A program made the translations under genes and the position numbers. Below, one piece after another: positions 52,586-61,844 of a DNA stretch of 64,000 nucleotides (within the stretch, counting starts at the first letter, position 1; each line of letters begins with the position of its first letter). Origin of the DNA: CAIVVT01 sp052145115 (GTDB taxonomy: Bacteria; Acidobacteriota; Terriglobia; Bryobacterales; Bryobacteraceae); assembly GCA_052145115.1 (NCBI GenBank), contig JBKQPG010000028.1, positions 1-64,000 on the forward strand, written 5' to 3'. The notes under the pieces were generated by a model. That model did no database searches. It was given only the letters and a program-made list of their open reading frames with translations, and had not been told where the DNA came from.

Positions 52586-53566
52586 ATGGCACGTAAGATC
52601 GGCAGTATCCTCCACGGCGCTTACGGCGATTACTACTGGCAGGCGACGAGCCTGCGGCTGTTTGCGGAGCGCCATCCGGGCGCCCGACTTTACTTGTTCG
52701 CCTCGGAGCCGGACCGCCGCCTGGGGTTTGAGAAAATGGATCTCTCCTTCGCCGAGTGCTTCTCGCCGTGGGAGGATATGCTTTCGACGCCAGTCGACGA
52801 ATTCCTGCAATACCAGGTTTTCGACCTCGAACTGCAACAGGATGTTCTGGCCCATTTACCCGCTGATGTACTGGCCAAGATTGACCGCACCAGGAACCGG
52901 ATCTTCTGGACGGACCTGAGGGGTTCCCTGCCGCTCAAACCCTCCCAGCGTCTGCAATTGAGCGCCGAGGGGCGCCGGCAGGTTCCCGCGGCGATGGAGC
53001 GGTACGGCATCCCGGAAGATCTGTTTCGCAAGCGCAAGACCGTCGCCTTCGTGTGGCGATACCGCGGCTGGAACTCGGCCATCAAGCCCATCGGCCAGCC
53101 TTCGTGCGAAGCATTGGTGGAGAAATACTCGCGCGTCTTTCGGCGCTTGATCGACGACTTTGATTGCCATTTTCTCGTCACCGGGATGAACCCGGTCCCG
53201 GATGAGGCGGACCGACACTGCGTGGACCCGAAGTATGCGCCCTTCGGCCTCGATCTGCCGCCTGAACGTTGCACTTATCTGAAGGGCAAGGGCCGCAATT
53301 GGGCTTTGGACCTCGATATTCTCTCCCGCTGCACGGCCGCGGCCGCCATGGCCTCCGGCATGTCGGAGGCCCTCGATGCGCACCGCGGCGGCGGCGCAGT
53401 CCTCATGGACCCGCCGCTGCACTACATGCTGGTGCTCGTGAAGTATCGCGTGGCCTTGCACCAATTCATGACGCCGCGCGGATTTTATCGAATCTGGTCC
53501 CGGCCACATTCCGAAGGCCGTCTTTACCGCTGGATCGCTGAGGATCTCAAGCGCGCCGAGGAATAG
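52586..53566 (+). CDS. Unrecognised 326-residue protein of the glycan cluster
   Basis: No family is recognised. The N-terminus (IGSILHGAYGDYYWQATSLRLF) has the look of a GT-B/heptosyltransferase-type first strand and loop. The middle is charged, and the C-terminal half contains CTAAAAMASGMSEALDAHRGGGAVLMDPPLHYML, reminiscent of the nucleotide-sugar side of GT-B enzymes. It starts 9 nt after the RmlD-like gene, so a surface-sugar transferase is a reasonable inference. Its end overlaps the convergent GT2 gene by 20 nt. Confidence 0.7.
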   Translation: MARKIGSILHGAYGDYYWQATSLRLFAERHPGARLYLFASEPDRRLGFEKMDLSFAECFSPWEDMLSTPVDEFLQYQVFDLELQQDVLAHLPADVLAKIDRTRNRIFWTDLRGSLPLKPSQRLQLSAEGRRQVPAAMERYGIPEDLFRKRKTVAFVWRYRGWNSAIKPIGQPSCEALVEKYSRVFRRLIDDFDCHFLVTGMNPVPDEADRHCVDPKYAPFGLDLPPERCTYLKGKGRNWALDLDILSRCTAAAAMASGMSEALDAHRGGGAVLMDPPLHYMLVLVKYRVALHQFMTPRGFYRIWSRPHSEGRLYRWIAEDLKRAEE

Positions 53567-54314
53567 GCGTCCACCGCCGCGCGGCAATGCGCAGCACGCC
53601 GAAGGCGGCCTCGCGGATGATCGCGAGGTCCATCTTCGACTCCCCAATCTGGCGCTCGGTGAAGACGATCGGCGCCTCCCGGATTTCGAATCCGCGATGC
53701 CACAGCTCAAATGTGGTCTCAACCTGGAATATGTAACCGTTGGCGAAAAGGTGGTCCAGGTCGATGGCCATCAACGCTTCACGGCGCCAGCATTTGAATC
53801 CGCCCGTGGGGTCCGTGAAAGGCATGCCGGTGAAGATGCGCACGTAAAGGGACGCGCTCCAGCTCAGCAGGAGCCGCTTAACATCCCAGTTCAGCACCCG
53901 CACCCCGTTGACGTATCTGGAGCCCAGAACCAGCCAGGCTTCTGCGAGCCCCGAGAGCAGCAGCGGAATCTCGGCTGGGTCATGGGACAGGTCGGCGTCC
54001 AATTGCACGATGGCGTCGTAGCCGGCCCGCAGCGCCCATTGAAAACCAGCCACGTAGGCGCGTCCCAGCCCGGCCTTGCGCTCGCGATGCAGCACGAACA
54101 GACGATCCGGGTGACGCTCGGCGAGCTGGTCCGCTAATTCGCCCGTGCCGTCGGGCGAGTTGTCGTCGACCACAAGGATGTGCGCGCCGGGTACAGCCTG
54201 CCAGACCCGGGAGACAAACTCCGGGAGATTGTCCCGTTCATTGTAAGTCGGGGTAACAACCAGGATCCGCTGTTCCCATATTTTCCTTACAGCCTGCAAT
54301 CCGTCAGCCTCCAT
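53547..54314 (-). CDS. Polyprenol-phosphate mannosyltransferase-like GT2
   Basis: The 255-residue GT2 resembles Dpm1/Ppm1: ILVVTPTYNERDNLPEFV, HILVVDDNSPDGTGELAD, GLGRAYVAGFQWAL, the DxD motif in QLDADLSHDP and a DPTGGFKCWRREAL block. It would transfer a sugar from a nucleotide to undecaprenyl phosphate. That lipid sugar would feed GT-C transferases such as the next gene. ATG 54314 is used; GTG 54353 is an alternative. Confidence 0.9.
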   Translation of the reverse strand: MEADGLQAVRKIWEQRILVVTPTYNERDNLPEFVSRVWQAVPGAHILVVDDNSPDGTGELADQLAERHPDRLFVLHRERKAGLGRAYVAGFQWALRAGYDAIVQLDADLSHDPAEIPLLLSGLAEAWLVLGSRYVNGVRVLNWDVKRLLLSWSASLYVRIFTGMPFTDPTGGFKCWRREALMAIDLDHLFANGYIFQVETTFELWHRGFEIREAPIVFTERQIGESKMDLAIIREAAFGVLRIAARRWTPIPRRA

Positions 54315-54467
54315 ATCCAGGGTGATTGGGAGAGTTCCCTGGCCTGCTTCCACTGTGACATCCGGTCCGCCCTCTCAACCGGTATCGATGGCGGGAGAGT
54401 TGTGCGGTTCTGTACCAATTCCTATACACTCATTCTCCAGGCAGCATGGATACGCCGGACGGGTTCA

Positions 54468-55703
54468 TTAAGGCTTGTCGCCCAGTAACCAGGCAGGGTT
54501 CTTGAGTACCTCGTGAAGGTCCGCCTGGGCTTGATGCCGTAAGCTGAACCACGTACACCGTCCGGCATAAACATTGATGACGTTCACCGGCAAACTCGGG
54601 GTAATGATCGGCCGGAAGAACAGAAAGAATCCAACGTTCCATGCGAGGCACAGAACCGCAGTCGTGATTGTGAGCCGCTGAGTGTAGTTTTCAAGTAATA
54701 AGAGACCCATCAGAATGAGCGGCGCCGTCATGAAGTTGAGGTGCGGGGCGTGTCCAAAATAGCCGACCAGAAAAAAGACGAGCCCTGGAACGATCCAGAT
54801 TGCCAGCTCGACGGCGCGTGAATCGAGTCCTTTGCCGCGGGGGACCACGAGAGGCAGCAGGAAGGGCCAGAACGCGAATGACAGGGCCACAACCACGCGG
54901 GTGACATTGGCCAGCGTCTGAAAGTTGAAGCCCTTGGCGACGATCGATTCCTGGCTGGTCTGGCGGACAAAGTACGTACCGATCGATCCGGGATACTGTG
55001 TCGACAGGGAAGACCAATGAAGGCGCTGATAGGCCAGTGCGGTGGGCACCAGCCAGGCCAGACAGACAACGGTGATCACGGCGCACGCAATCACCGCGCG
55101 GTGGCGGGGACGGAGCCGGATCAGGCGCCAGCACACGAAGGGCAGGAGAAATGCGCCGTCGGAGGGCCTCATTCCGGCGCCAATACCGAACGCCACGGCC
55201 GCCAGATAGAGATACCAGGCCCGGCCTGTTCGCTCGTGTTGTAAGAAACCGTAGAGGACCAAGACGGGAAATAACAACTGCGATGCGTAGGTACAGTGTA
55301 TCTCGGCGGAGAACCACGCGTAGAAGATTCCGGCGTAAATAGCGGCGCCCCACATGGCAAATGACCTACGGGCGAAAAAATAGCGTGCACAGTAATAGAA
55401 GACAACGACACCCAGTACCGAACATGAAATGTTGAAGACGGATATTGCGAGCACCGGATCACTGAACAGACCCATCAGCCGGTTGAAGAGCCAATACCCG
55501 GGCGGTTGGATCAGATAGGTGTGATTCAGAATGGCCTTCAGGTGTTTCGGGCCATCCACGAAATACAACTGCGACCTGGTCAGCACTCTGGTCAGTAGTA
55601 CGACGGCCGCGAGCGCCCAGGGATACCAATCGAAGCCCTCCAGGCGCGAGGCTTCGTGAGGGGTAGCCGCATGAGCAGATGTTGCAGACATACGCCGTTT
55701 CAT
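54468..55703 (-). CDS. GT39/GT-C-like membrane glycosyltransferase
   Basis: The 411-residue protein has about 10-11 membrane helices. Its first periplasmic loop contains FVDGPKHLKAILNHTYLIQPPGYW, with an acidic residue near helix 1, as in ArnT/PMT-type GT-C enzymes that use polyprenyl-phosphate sugars. It lies upstream of the GT2 gene on the same strand (gap 153 nt), a donor-maker/user pair. ATG 55691 is an alternative start. Confidence 0.8.
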   Translation of the reverse strand: MKRRMSATSAHAATPHEASRLEGFDWYPWALAAVVLLTRVLTRSQLYFVDGPKHLKAILNHTYLIQPPGYWLFNRLMGLFSDPVLAISVFNISCSVLGVVVFYYCARYFFARRSFAMWGAAIYAGIFYAWFSAEIHCTYASQLLFPVLVLYGFLQHERTGRAWYLYLAAVAFGIGAGMRPSDGAFLLPFVCWRLIRLRPRHRAVIACAVITVVCLAWLVPTALAYQRLHWSSLSTQYPGSIGTYFVRQTSQESIVAKGFNFQTLANVTRVVVALSFAFWPFLLPLVVPRGKGLDSRAVELAIWIVPGLVFFLVGYFGHAPHLNFMTAPLILMGLLLLENYTQRLTITTAVLCLAWNVGFFLFFRPIITPSLPVNVINVYAGRCTWFSLRHQAQADLHEVLKNPAWLLGDKP

Positions 55704-56229
55704 TCCCGCGGCAATTTCACTCTTGCATTCGGGAGCCTGATGGTCCTGACCAATGCCCGAACGGGGATGCTGGTTTCTGATTTCGATTGGGTTCGATGAG
55801 ACGCCGCTTCCCTACTAGCCAACCTCAGATTGCAAGCCGGGCCAGGATCGATTGTACCGCCAACGGCCCCATCGTAACCACTGCTATTACTCTTCCCTTC
55901 CCGCCCGGCTCCAGCAGCCTATGCAGACTTCAGCCCTGCCTCCTCGCGGCCCGACAACACTTCGAATGGCCGCATTGCATGCGATAGCTTCTGCTCGAAC
56001 GAGGAGGTGTCGCCGCTCGCCGCCATCCGCTTCCTGGCCCGCGGCTACTTCGACGCCATCCCGATCGTCCAGCAGTCCGCCGGCCTGTTCTTCATCCTCG
56101 ACTTCGGCATGATCGTGCGCTGGCGCGCCAAGTTGCTCATCGACTTCGGCAAGCTCACCGCCGGCTACGCTCCGGAAGCCACCCAGTAACCCGCTCCCAT
56201 TCCACGTAAAATAGGCTCGCGGGTCCGCG
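55704..56229. other. Gap with a possible gene remnant (56007-56189, plus strand)
   Basis: No complete gene is seen. A plus-strand frame ending at 56189 reads VSPLAAIRFLARGYFDAIP and IVQQSAGLFFILDFGMIVRW before a soluble tail. It is protein-like with a hydrophobic segment but has no credible start except GTG 56007. It is probably the 3' end of a decayed gene; family not recognised. Confidence 0.35.
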
Positions 56230-56913
56230 ATGCGGCGAAAACAAATCATCCAATGGGCAATCCTGGGCGGTCTCCTCGCCGGAGCCCTTGTCCTGCGCCT
56301 CACCGGCTTCGCGCCCGCCGGCTTCCATGCCTTCAGCTTCGGCCCCAACCCGCTGGACCGCGTTCAATTCCTCTTCGCCATCGTCCCCTGGCTCATCTTC
56401 AGCTTCTACGGGGAATACGCCGCCAAAGACACTGCCCCCGTCCACTCCTCTGAGTCGAAATCCTCCCGCGGCATCCACGTCTTCCTCACCAACGCCGCCG
56501 TCTTACTTGAGATCGTCCAGTTCCGCGCCATTCCCCGCTTCCTGCCGCTCGCCATCCCCGTCCTCGCCGCCGGCCTCGCCCTCTCAATCACGGGCCTCAT
56601 CTTCTGCATCTGGGCCCGCCGCCATCTCGGCCGCAACTGGTCCGGCAACATCACCATCAAGGTCGACCATCGGCTCATCCGCTCCGGCCCTTATGGCCGC
56701 CTGCGCCACCCCATCTACACCGGCATCCTCACTATGTACCTCGGCACGGCCATCGTCTCCGGCAACTACTTGGCCCTCCTCGGCCTGGCCATGGCCCTCT
56801 TCGCCTACGCCCGCAAGCTGCGCCTTGAAGAAGCCAACCTCCGCACCGCCTTCCCCGCCGACTACGAGTCCTACCGCCGCGCCACCTGGGCCCTCATCCC
56901 CGGCCTCTTTTGA
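56230..56913 (+). CDS. Isoprenylcysteine carboxyl methyltransferase (ICMT)-family membrane protein
   Basis: The 227-residue protein has four to six membrane helices and the ICMT/PEMT-like C-terminal signature GPYGRLRHPIYTGIL ... EEANLRTAFPADYESYRR, which forms the SAM and substrate pocket. Bacterial members methylate small molecules or are of unknown substrate; prenylated proteins are not expected. It is a single gene. Confidence 0.87.
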   Translation: MRRKQIIQWAILGGLLAGALVLRLTGFAPAGFHAFSFGPNPLDRVQFLFAIVPWLIFSFYGEYAAKDTAPVHSSESKSSRGIHVFLTNAAVLLEIVQFRAIPRFLPLAIPVLAAGLALSITGLIFCIWARRHLGRNWSGNITIKVDHRLIRSGPYGRLRHPIYTGILTMYLGTAIVSGNYLALLGLAMALFAYARKLRLEEANLRTAFPADYESYRRATWALIPGLF

Positions 56914-56977
56914 CAGCCTTCAGTCCCTACGACCCTAGTCCTTCAGTCCCTGCTGTTGCAATTGTTCCGTGCAATCT

Positions 56978-57150
56978 CTATCGCTTTCCCGCCGCCGACG
57001 ATGCGCCGTTTGCCAGGACGAAGTCCACATGCAGCTTGGTGAGGCTGTGCGTGTAGGGCGGATGAGTCGGATAATGCGGCATGCCCACGCGCCAGCTGTG
57101 CGCCAGGTCGAAGCGCCGCAGGCCGCACAACGGCTCCAGCAGTCGATGGA
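56978..57150 (-). pseudogene. Cyclase-family (kynurenine formamidase-like) N-terminal fragment
   Basis: A minus-strand frame reads RRFDLAHSWRVGMPHYPTHP then PYTHSLTKLHVDF and ends at TAG 56980-56978. This is the start of the cyclase family (COG1878), whose HxGxDxxTPxH metal motif lies further on and is missing here. Only about 55 codons remain. CTTCAGTCCCT/CCCTACGACCCT repeats lie just downstream and upstream. Confidence 0.7.
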
Positions 57151-57167
57151 TCCCTACGACCCTCCTC

Positions 57168-58745
57168 TCAGCCGCCCGGCCGCGCCCGATGCCGGCGCCG
57201 CGCCGTGGCCGCCGGGGCTTTCTTGGCGGCCCAGCGCCCCAGCGCGTACTCGCGCTGATACGCCGCCGTGACGTTTCGCAGCCGCACCGTGACGGTTCCC
57301 GAGCTGCTGACTTCGTATTCTTCCTCGATGCGCTGCCCGGCGTTGATCTCGTGGCGCTCCACGGGGATGCCCGACAGGTCGGCCAGTCCGGCCAGGCGCG
57401 GATCGAACGGAAAGCGGATCTCGTCCCAGGGCGTCAGATCGCCCGTCGGCGCGCCGGCCTCGTCCAGGGCCGTGCATTCCAGGAAGCGGTAATGTCCGAT
57501 GTTGTGCGCCGGCGAGTATCCACACCCGAAGCGAATCGGCGGCGCGCCCGGCTGAGGCAGCGCCGCGCCCCGGAGGATCAGCGGATCGAACACGATCCGG
57601 TCCCCGCCCTCGGCCTCTCTCCACAGGCCGAAGTGCCGCGTAAAGCGCTCCTGCAGCGGCGCCGCCAACGCGCCTTCGGCGTGAATCGCCAGCCCGATCG
57701 CCGTGGCCGAGCGCATATACGCGCTGCGGTGCACCCGTCGCCCGAACCGCTCCCGCACCATCCGGCCCACCAGCGGCAACTCGCTCGCGCCGCCTGTCAG
57801 GTACAGCACCGGCGGCTTGGCCTGGCTGCCGCATTTCTCCAACACCTGCTCGGTCAGCGCCAGCGTCTCCTCGACCATCGGCAGGCAGGCCTCGTAATAC
57901 TCCGCCACCGGCACCGCCGCCTCGCCCCACGCCGCGCCCACTGCGTCCAGTTCCAACGTGATCTTGCGCGAGTTGGGATGGATCGCTTCTTTCTTCTGGC
58001 GGCATTCCTCGATCAGCAGAAACTCCTGCTCCTGGCTGAGGCCGTGCCGCTCCTCCAGCCGTCCTGCCTGGCGCAATGCGAGTTCGGCCAGCACATCGTC
58101 GAAATCGTCGCCGCCCAGCGACGGCAGGCTCTCGCTGGCCAGCACTTGAAACGCGTTCTCCTCGCGCCGCACCAGTGAAACGTCGAACGTGCCGCCGCCG
58201 AAATCGTACACCAGCACGGACTCCGGCTCCGGCACGCCCGCTTTCCTGTGGCCGAATTCCACCGCCGCCGCCGACGGCTCGTTCACCAGGGCCCGCACGT
58301 GGAAGCCGGCCCGTGTGAACGCCTCCACGGTCAGGTAGCGTTGATTGGAATTCGCCAGCGCGGGCACGCCCAGCACCGCCTCCAGCGGCTCGTCCGCCGC
58401 CGGCCGGACATTGGAATGCCGGCACAGCTCCACGCGCACCTGTTGCGCCAGCCCGGTCAACAGCTCCTGCACCGTCAGCGCCGTGGAAGCGAACTGCACC
58501 AGCGAAAGCGGACCGGCCCTCGCCAGCACGCTCTTGATCGATCGCAGATGGCTCCAACCTGGCTTGCCGTACTGCCGCCACGCCTCCCAGCCGTACGCCA
58601 TCTCATCCCCGTGCACACCGATGACCGGGGGAATCCACTCGACCTCCTGGTCCTCCGCGGCTTCGAAAGAAACCACCGGGTAGTTCCCCCGGTCGGCCAC
58701 CGCCACGACGATTCGCGAAGTACCGAAATCAATTCCCAGGCGCAT
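57168..58745 (-). CDS. Hsp70-family (DnaK-like) ATPase
   Basis: The 525-residue Hsp70 homologue has phosphate-1 LGIDFGTSRIVVAVA at residue 3, NEPSAAAVEFG, phosphate-2 VYDFGGGTFDVSLV, SLGGDDFDD and the adenosine motif LTGGASELPLVG. The C-terminal part (about 395-510) is a short beta-rich substrate-binding-like domain, without the helical lid of DnaK. The tail is Arg/Ala-rich. Function is likely specialised; no DnaJ or GrpE gene is near. Confidence 0.9.
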   Translation of the reverse strand: MRLGIDFGTSRIVVAVADRGNYPVVSFEAAEDQEVEWIPPVIGVHGDEMAYGWEAWRQYGKPGWSHLRSIKSVLARAGPLSLVQFASTALTVQELLTGLAQQVRVELCRHSNVRPAADEPLEAVLGVPALANSNQRYLTVEAFTRAGFHVRALVNEPSAAAVEFGHRKAGVPEPESVLVYDFGGGTFDVSLVRREENAFQVLASESLPSLGGDDFDDVLAELALRQAGRLEERHGLSQEQEFLLIEECRQKKEAIHPNSRKITLELDAVGAAWGEAAVPVAEYYEACLPMVEETLALTEQVLEKCGSQAKPPVLYLTGGASELPLVGRMVRERFGRRVHRSAYMRSATAIGLAIHAEGALAAPLQERFTRHFGLWREAEGGDRIVFDPLILRGAALPQPGAPPIRFGCGYSPAHNIGHYRFLECTALDEAGAPTGDLTPWDEIRFPFDPRLAGLADLSGIPVERHEINAGQRIEEEYEVSSSGTVTVRLRNVTAAYQREYALGRWAAKKAPAATARRRHRARPGG

Positions 58746-58860
58746 GTTCTTCCACCAGGATAACTGTGCGCGGAAGGTGGATGCTGTTGACGGGACCTCG
58801 CTGACGCAATGCGCAGTGCGGCGCCGCCGAGGCCCTTGCGGAGCCGCCGTTCCTCAGCCG

Positions 58861-59667
58861 CTACGGTTCAGTCAATGCGCCTTCGTCCAGCAGCGGGAAG
58901 AGAGTCTGCGGCGATTCTGCCGCGCCGCCCGGTTCGAGGGACAGGTAGCGCAGATCCAGCAGCCGCGACGGCGCGACGTTGCTCATCGCCGTCAGCAGCG
59001 TCTGCTTCAGGTGTGGATGGTCCTTCTCCAATTCGGCGAACAGGTCGCGGATCGACCGCCGCACCGTCCCCGTCTTGTGCGAACAGCCACATGGAACGAT
59101 TAGCGCGCCGCGGGAATCGGCGTACTCCCTGGTCAGATTCTCCGTGACGAAGACCAATGGGCGGATCAGCCGGAACTCTTTCCTCCGCGACCACGTGACC
59201 GGCGGCAGCGCCGCCACCTGGCCGGTGAACATGGCGTTGCGCAGGAACGCTTCACAGAAGTCGTCGGCGGTGTGCCCCAGCGCAATGACGTTGGCCCCGA
59301 GCTCCCGGCATAGCTCGTAGACCGCCCGCCGCCGGAAGCGGCTGCAGCGGTCGCAGCCATGCTCCGGTTGCTCGCTCAGCAGCCGCAGCGACGGCTGGTC
59401 CATGCGGTAGGTCCAATCCACTCCCCGCGCCCGCATAAGCTCCCCCCACGGCTCGATGGGACTCAAGAACTTCCCCTGGTCGATGGTGAATGCGCGCACC
59501 GTGAATTCGATCGGCGCCCGCTCGCGCAGCGCCAGCAGCGCCGCCAGCAGCGTGAACGAATCCTTCCCGCCCGAGAAACCGACCGCCACGCGATCGCCCG
59601 CGCGGATCATCTTGTAACGCGCGACGGCCTCGCCCACCCGGTGCAGAATGACTTTCTGGAGGTCCAA
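58861..59667 (-). CDS. ttcA: TtcA-like tRNA 2-thiocytidine synthetase
   Basis: The 268-residue PP-loop protein matches TtcA: VGEAVARYKMIRAGDRVAVG, SGGKDSFTLL, CDRCSRFRRR, ALGHTADDFCEAFLRNAMF and PCGCSHKTG, with the Cys residues that hold the [4Fe-4S] cluster. TtcA thiolates C32 in tRNA. The start is probably TTG 59667 (MDLQKVILHRVGE); the only ATG nearby lies inside the conserved domain. With mnmA and the desulfurase it is the second tRNA-thiolation gene in the window. Confidence 0.88.
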   Translation of the reverse strand: MDLQKVILHRVGEAVARYKMIRAGDRVAVGFSGGKDSFTLLAALLALRERAPIEFTVRAFTIDQGKFLSPIEPWGELMRARGVDWTYRMDQPSLRLLSEQPEHGCDRCSRFRRRAVYELCRELGANVIALGHTADDFCEAFLRNAMFTGQVAALPPVTWSRRKEFRLIRPLVFVTENLTREYADSRGALIVPCGCSHKTGTVRRSIRDLFAELEKDHPHLKQTLLTAMSNVAPSRLLDLRYLSLEPGGAAESPQTLFPLLDEGALTEP

Positions 59668-59874
59668 GTACCTATTATAGGGGGGTGCCCAGCCTGCATT
59701 TCTCACCACGCCCGCGGCGAGGCGCAGCGCGAGAACTGCGGCTGCGAGGCGTGCGACGGGAGCCGCGCGGAGGCGTACTCGAACTGTACGTCGAGCACGG
59801 GGGGCGCCCTCTGGGCCCAGGGCAACGAAGCAGACGCGGGCCTCCCGCAAGCCGCAGCCGGGTGATGGTGAGAA

Positions 59875-61017
59875 ATGCAGGCTAGCGCCCGCCAGATTGC
59901 CTTCGACGTCCTGCTGGCAGTCGTCGGCGGCGCCCAATCCGGTGAAACCCTCGACCGCACATTGGTTGGTCTCGATGCGCGCGAAGCCGGCCTGGCCACC
60001 GAAATCGTCTACGGTGTGTTGCGCCGCCGCGCGCAACTGCACGCGCTCATCGCGCGCGTGGCCAGCCGCCGCCCCGACCAGATGGATCCGCGCGTCCTGA
60101 TCGCGATTGAGATGGGCGTCTACCAGATGCGCTTTCTCGACCGCGTGCCCGATCATGCCGCCGTGAGCGAGAGCGTCGATCTCGTCAAGCGCGCCCGCAA
60201 GCTCCCGGCGGCCGCGCTGGTCAACGCCGTCCTGCGGCGCTTGCCGCCGCGGCCCTCAAGTTGGGGCGATGAGGCGGTGGAATACTCGCTCCCGGCCTGG
60301 CTGTGGCGGCGCTGGGTCAGCCGCTTCGGCCTCGAATCCGCCCGCCGCCTGGGCGGAGCCGGCCTGCGCCCGCCAGAAACTTACATCCGCCTGGCCGTCC
60401 CCGAACCTCCGCCCGGCTGTGAGCCGGCCGGTCTGCCCGGCTGCTGGCGTCTGAATGGTCCGCTGCCCGCCGGCGCGCGCCGCCAGGACATCGGTTCGCA
60501 GACCGTCGCGCCGCTGTTGGAACTCGAGCCCAGCCAGCTTTTCCTCGACCTCTGCGCGGCGCCCGGTAACAAGACCGCCCAGGCTCTCGAGACGCCCGGC
60601 CTGATGGCCGTCGCCTGCGACTCCAGCGCCGCCCGGCTGCGCGAGTTCCACGCCGCCGGCGCGCATCTGGTGCGGCTCGACGCCGCTCAACCCCTGCCTT
60701 TCCCGGCGGTCTTCGATCGCATCCTCGTCGACGCGCCCTGCTCCGGGACGGGCACCCTGGCCCGCAACCCCGAGATCCGCTGGCGCCTGAAGGAAGCCGA
60801 CCTCGCCGCCCATGCCGCGCGCCAGCGCCGCATTCTCGGTCACGCTTTGAACTGCCTGAAGCCGGGCGGGCGGCTGGTCTATTCCACCTGCTCCCTGGAG
60901 CGGGAAGAGAATGAGGACGTGGTCCGCGCCGTCGCCCCCGACCGCGTCCGCGCCGAGCGGCTGCGCGTCCCCGGCCGCCACCCCGGAGACGGCTTCTACG
61001 CCGCGGTGTTAACCTGA
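59875..61017 (+). CDS. rsmB: 16S rRNA m5C967 methyltransferase RsmB
   Basis: The 380-residue protein has an N-terminal NusB-like domain (about 1-125; DVLLAVVGGAQSGETLD, PDHAAVSESVDLVKR) and a SAM-dependent m5C methyltransferase domain with DLCAAPGNKTAQALE, DAPCSGTGTLARNPEIRW and YSTCSLEREENEDVV, giving both catalytic cysteines. It is shorter than E. coli RsmB. It is followed 14 nt later by rpe. Confidence 0.93.
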   Translation: MQASARQIAFDVLLAVVGGAQSGETLDRTLVGLDAREAGLATEIVYGVLRRRAQLHALIARVASRRPDQMDPRVLIAIEMGVYQMRFLDRVPDHAAVSESVDLVKRARKLPAAALVNAVLRRLPPRPSSWGDEAVEYSLPAWLWRRWVSRFGLESARRLGGAGLRPPETYIRLAVPEPPPGCEPAGLPGCWRLNGPLPAGARRQDIGSQTVAPLLELEPSQLFLDLCAAPGNKTAQALETPGLMAVACDSSAARLREFHAAGAHLVRLDAAQPLPFPAVFDRILVDAPCSGTGTLARNPEIRWRLKEADLAAHAARQRRILGHALNCLKPGGRLVYSTCSLEREENEDVVRAVAPDRVRAERLRVPGRHPGDGFYAAVLT

Positions 61018-61031
61018 AGAGGCTTTCCCCG

Positions 61032-61706
61032 ATGGCCGAGATTTTCCCTTCGATTCTGGCGGCGGACTTCACGCGACTCGGTGAACAGGTCCGCGCTGTC
61101 GAGTCGGCCGGGGTCACCACCCTCCATTGCGACATCATGGACGGGCATTTCGTGCCCAATCTGAGTATCGGCGTGCCGGTGGTCGCTTCCCTGCGCAAGT
61201 TCACCCGGCTGAAGCTGGACGTCCACCTGATGATCACCGACGCCGACCGTTTCGCCCCGGTATTCATCGAGGCCGGCGCCGACTGCGTCTCCGTCCAGCA
61301 GGAGGCCTGCCCGCACCTGGATCGCACGCTCAAGATGATCCAGGCCGAGGGCGCCCGGGCCGGCGTGGTGCTGAACCCAGCCACGCCGCTTTCCATGCTC
61401 GAGCACGTTGTGGGTTTCTGCGACTACGTGTTGTTGATGAGCGTCAATCCAGGCTTCGGCGGCCAGCATTTCGTCCCGTATGTCCTCGAGAAGGTCCGCC
61501 GGCTGCGGGAATTGCGCGCCCGGCAGCAACTTGGCTTCGCCATCGAGATCGACGGTGGCATTACGTTGGATAATGTAGGAGTAGCGGCGGAAGCTGGTGT
61601 GGACTGGTTCGTGGTGGGCTCCAGCGTCTTCGGCGAGCCCGACCCGGCCCTCGCGGTGAGGCGCCTGGCCGAGGCGGCGCGTTGTGCCGGGAACCGATTG
61701 GTCTAG
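61032..61706 (+). CDS. rpe: Ribulose-phosphate 3-epimerase
   Basis: The 224-residue TIM-barrel enzyme interconverts ribulose 5-phosphate and xylulose 5-phosphate. Motifs: PSILAADFTRLGEQ, LHCDIMDGHFVPN (metal His and Asp), LDVHLMI, NPGFGGQHF, IEIDGGI and VVGSSVFG. It lies 14 nt after rsmB, forming one unit. Confidence 0.95.
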   Translation: MAEIFPSILAADFTRLGEQVRAVESAGVTTLHCDIMDGHFVPNLSIGVPVVASLRKFTRLKLDVHLMITDADRFAPVFIEAGADCVSVQQEACPHLDRTLKMIQAEGARAGVVLNPATPLSMLEHVVGFCDYVLLMSVNPGFGGQHFVPYVLEKVRRLRELRARQQLGFAIEIDGGITLDNVGVAAEAGVDWFVVGSSVFGEPDPALAVRRLAEAARCAGNRLV

Positions 61707-61844
61707 TTGTCCGTCTCGTCGCATGGGCCGGCCTGCGCAGGCGCGGAACGGTTCAGTTGGTTGGCGGTTCGAAGCTCCAGGTAAGGTCTTGTCGGCTGAG
61801 CGTGAGGACCTGTTTTATAAAGACGAAAGAGGGCACTCTTCCGG

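Noticed and set aside
59359..59865. 168-residue plus-strand frame between ttcA and rsmB
   Set aside because: Mostly antisense to ttcA; the remaining part is Arg/Gly-rich without motif or ribosome-binding site.
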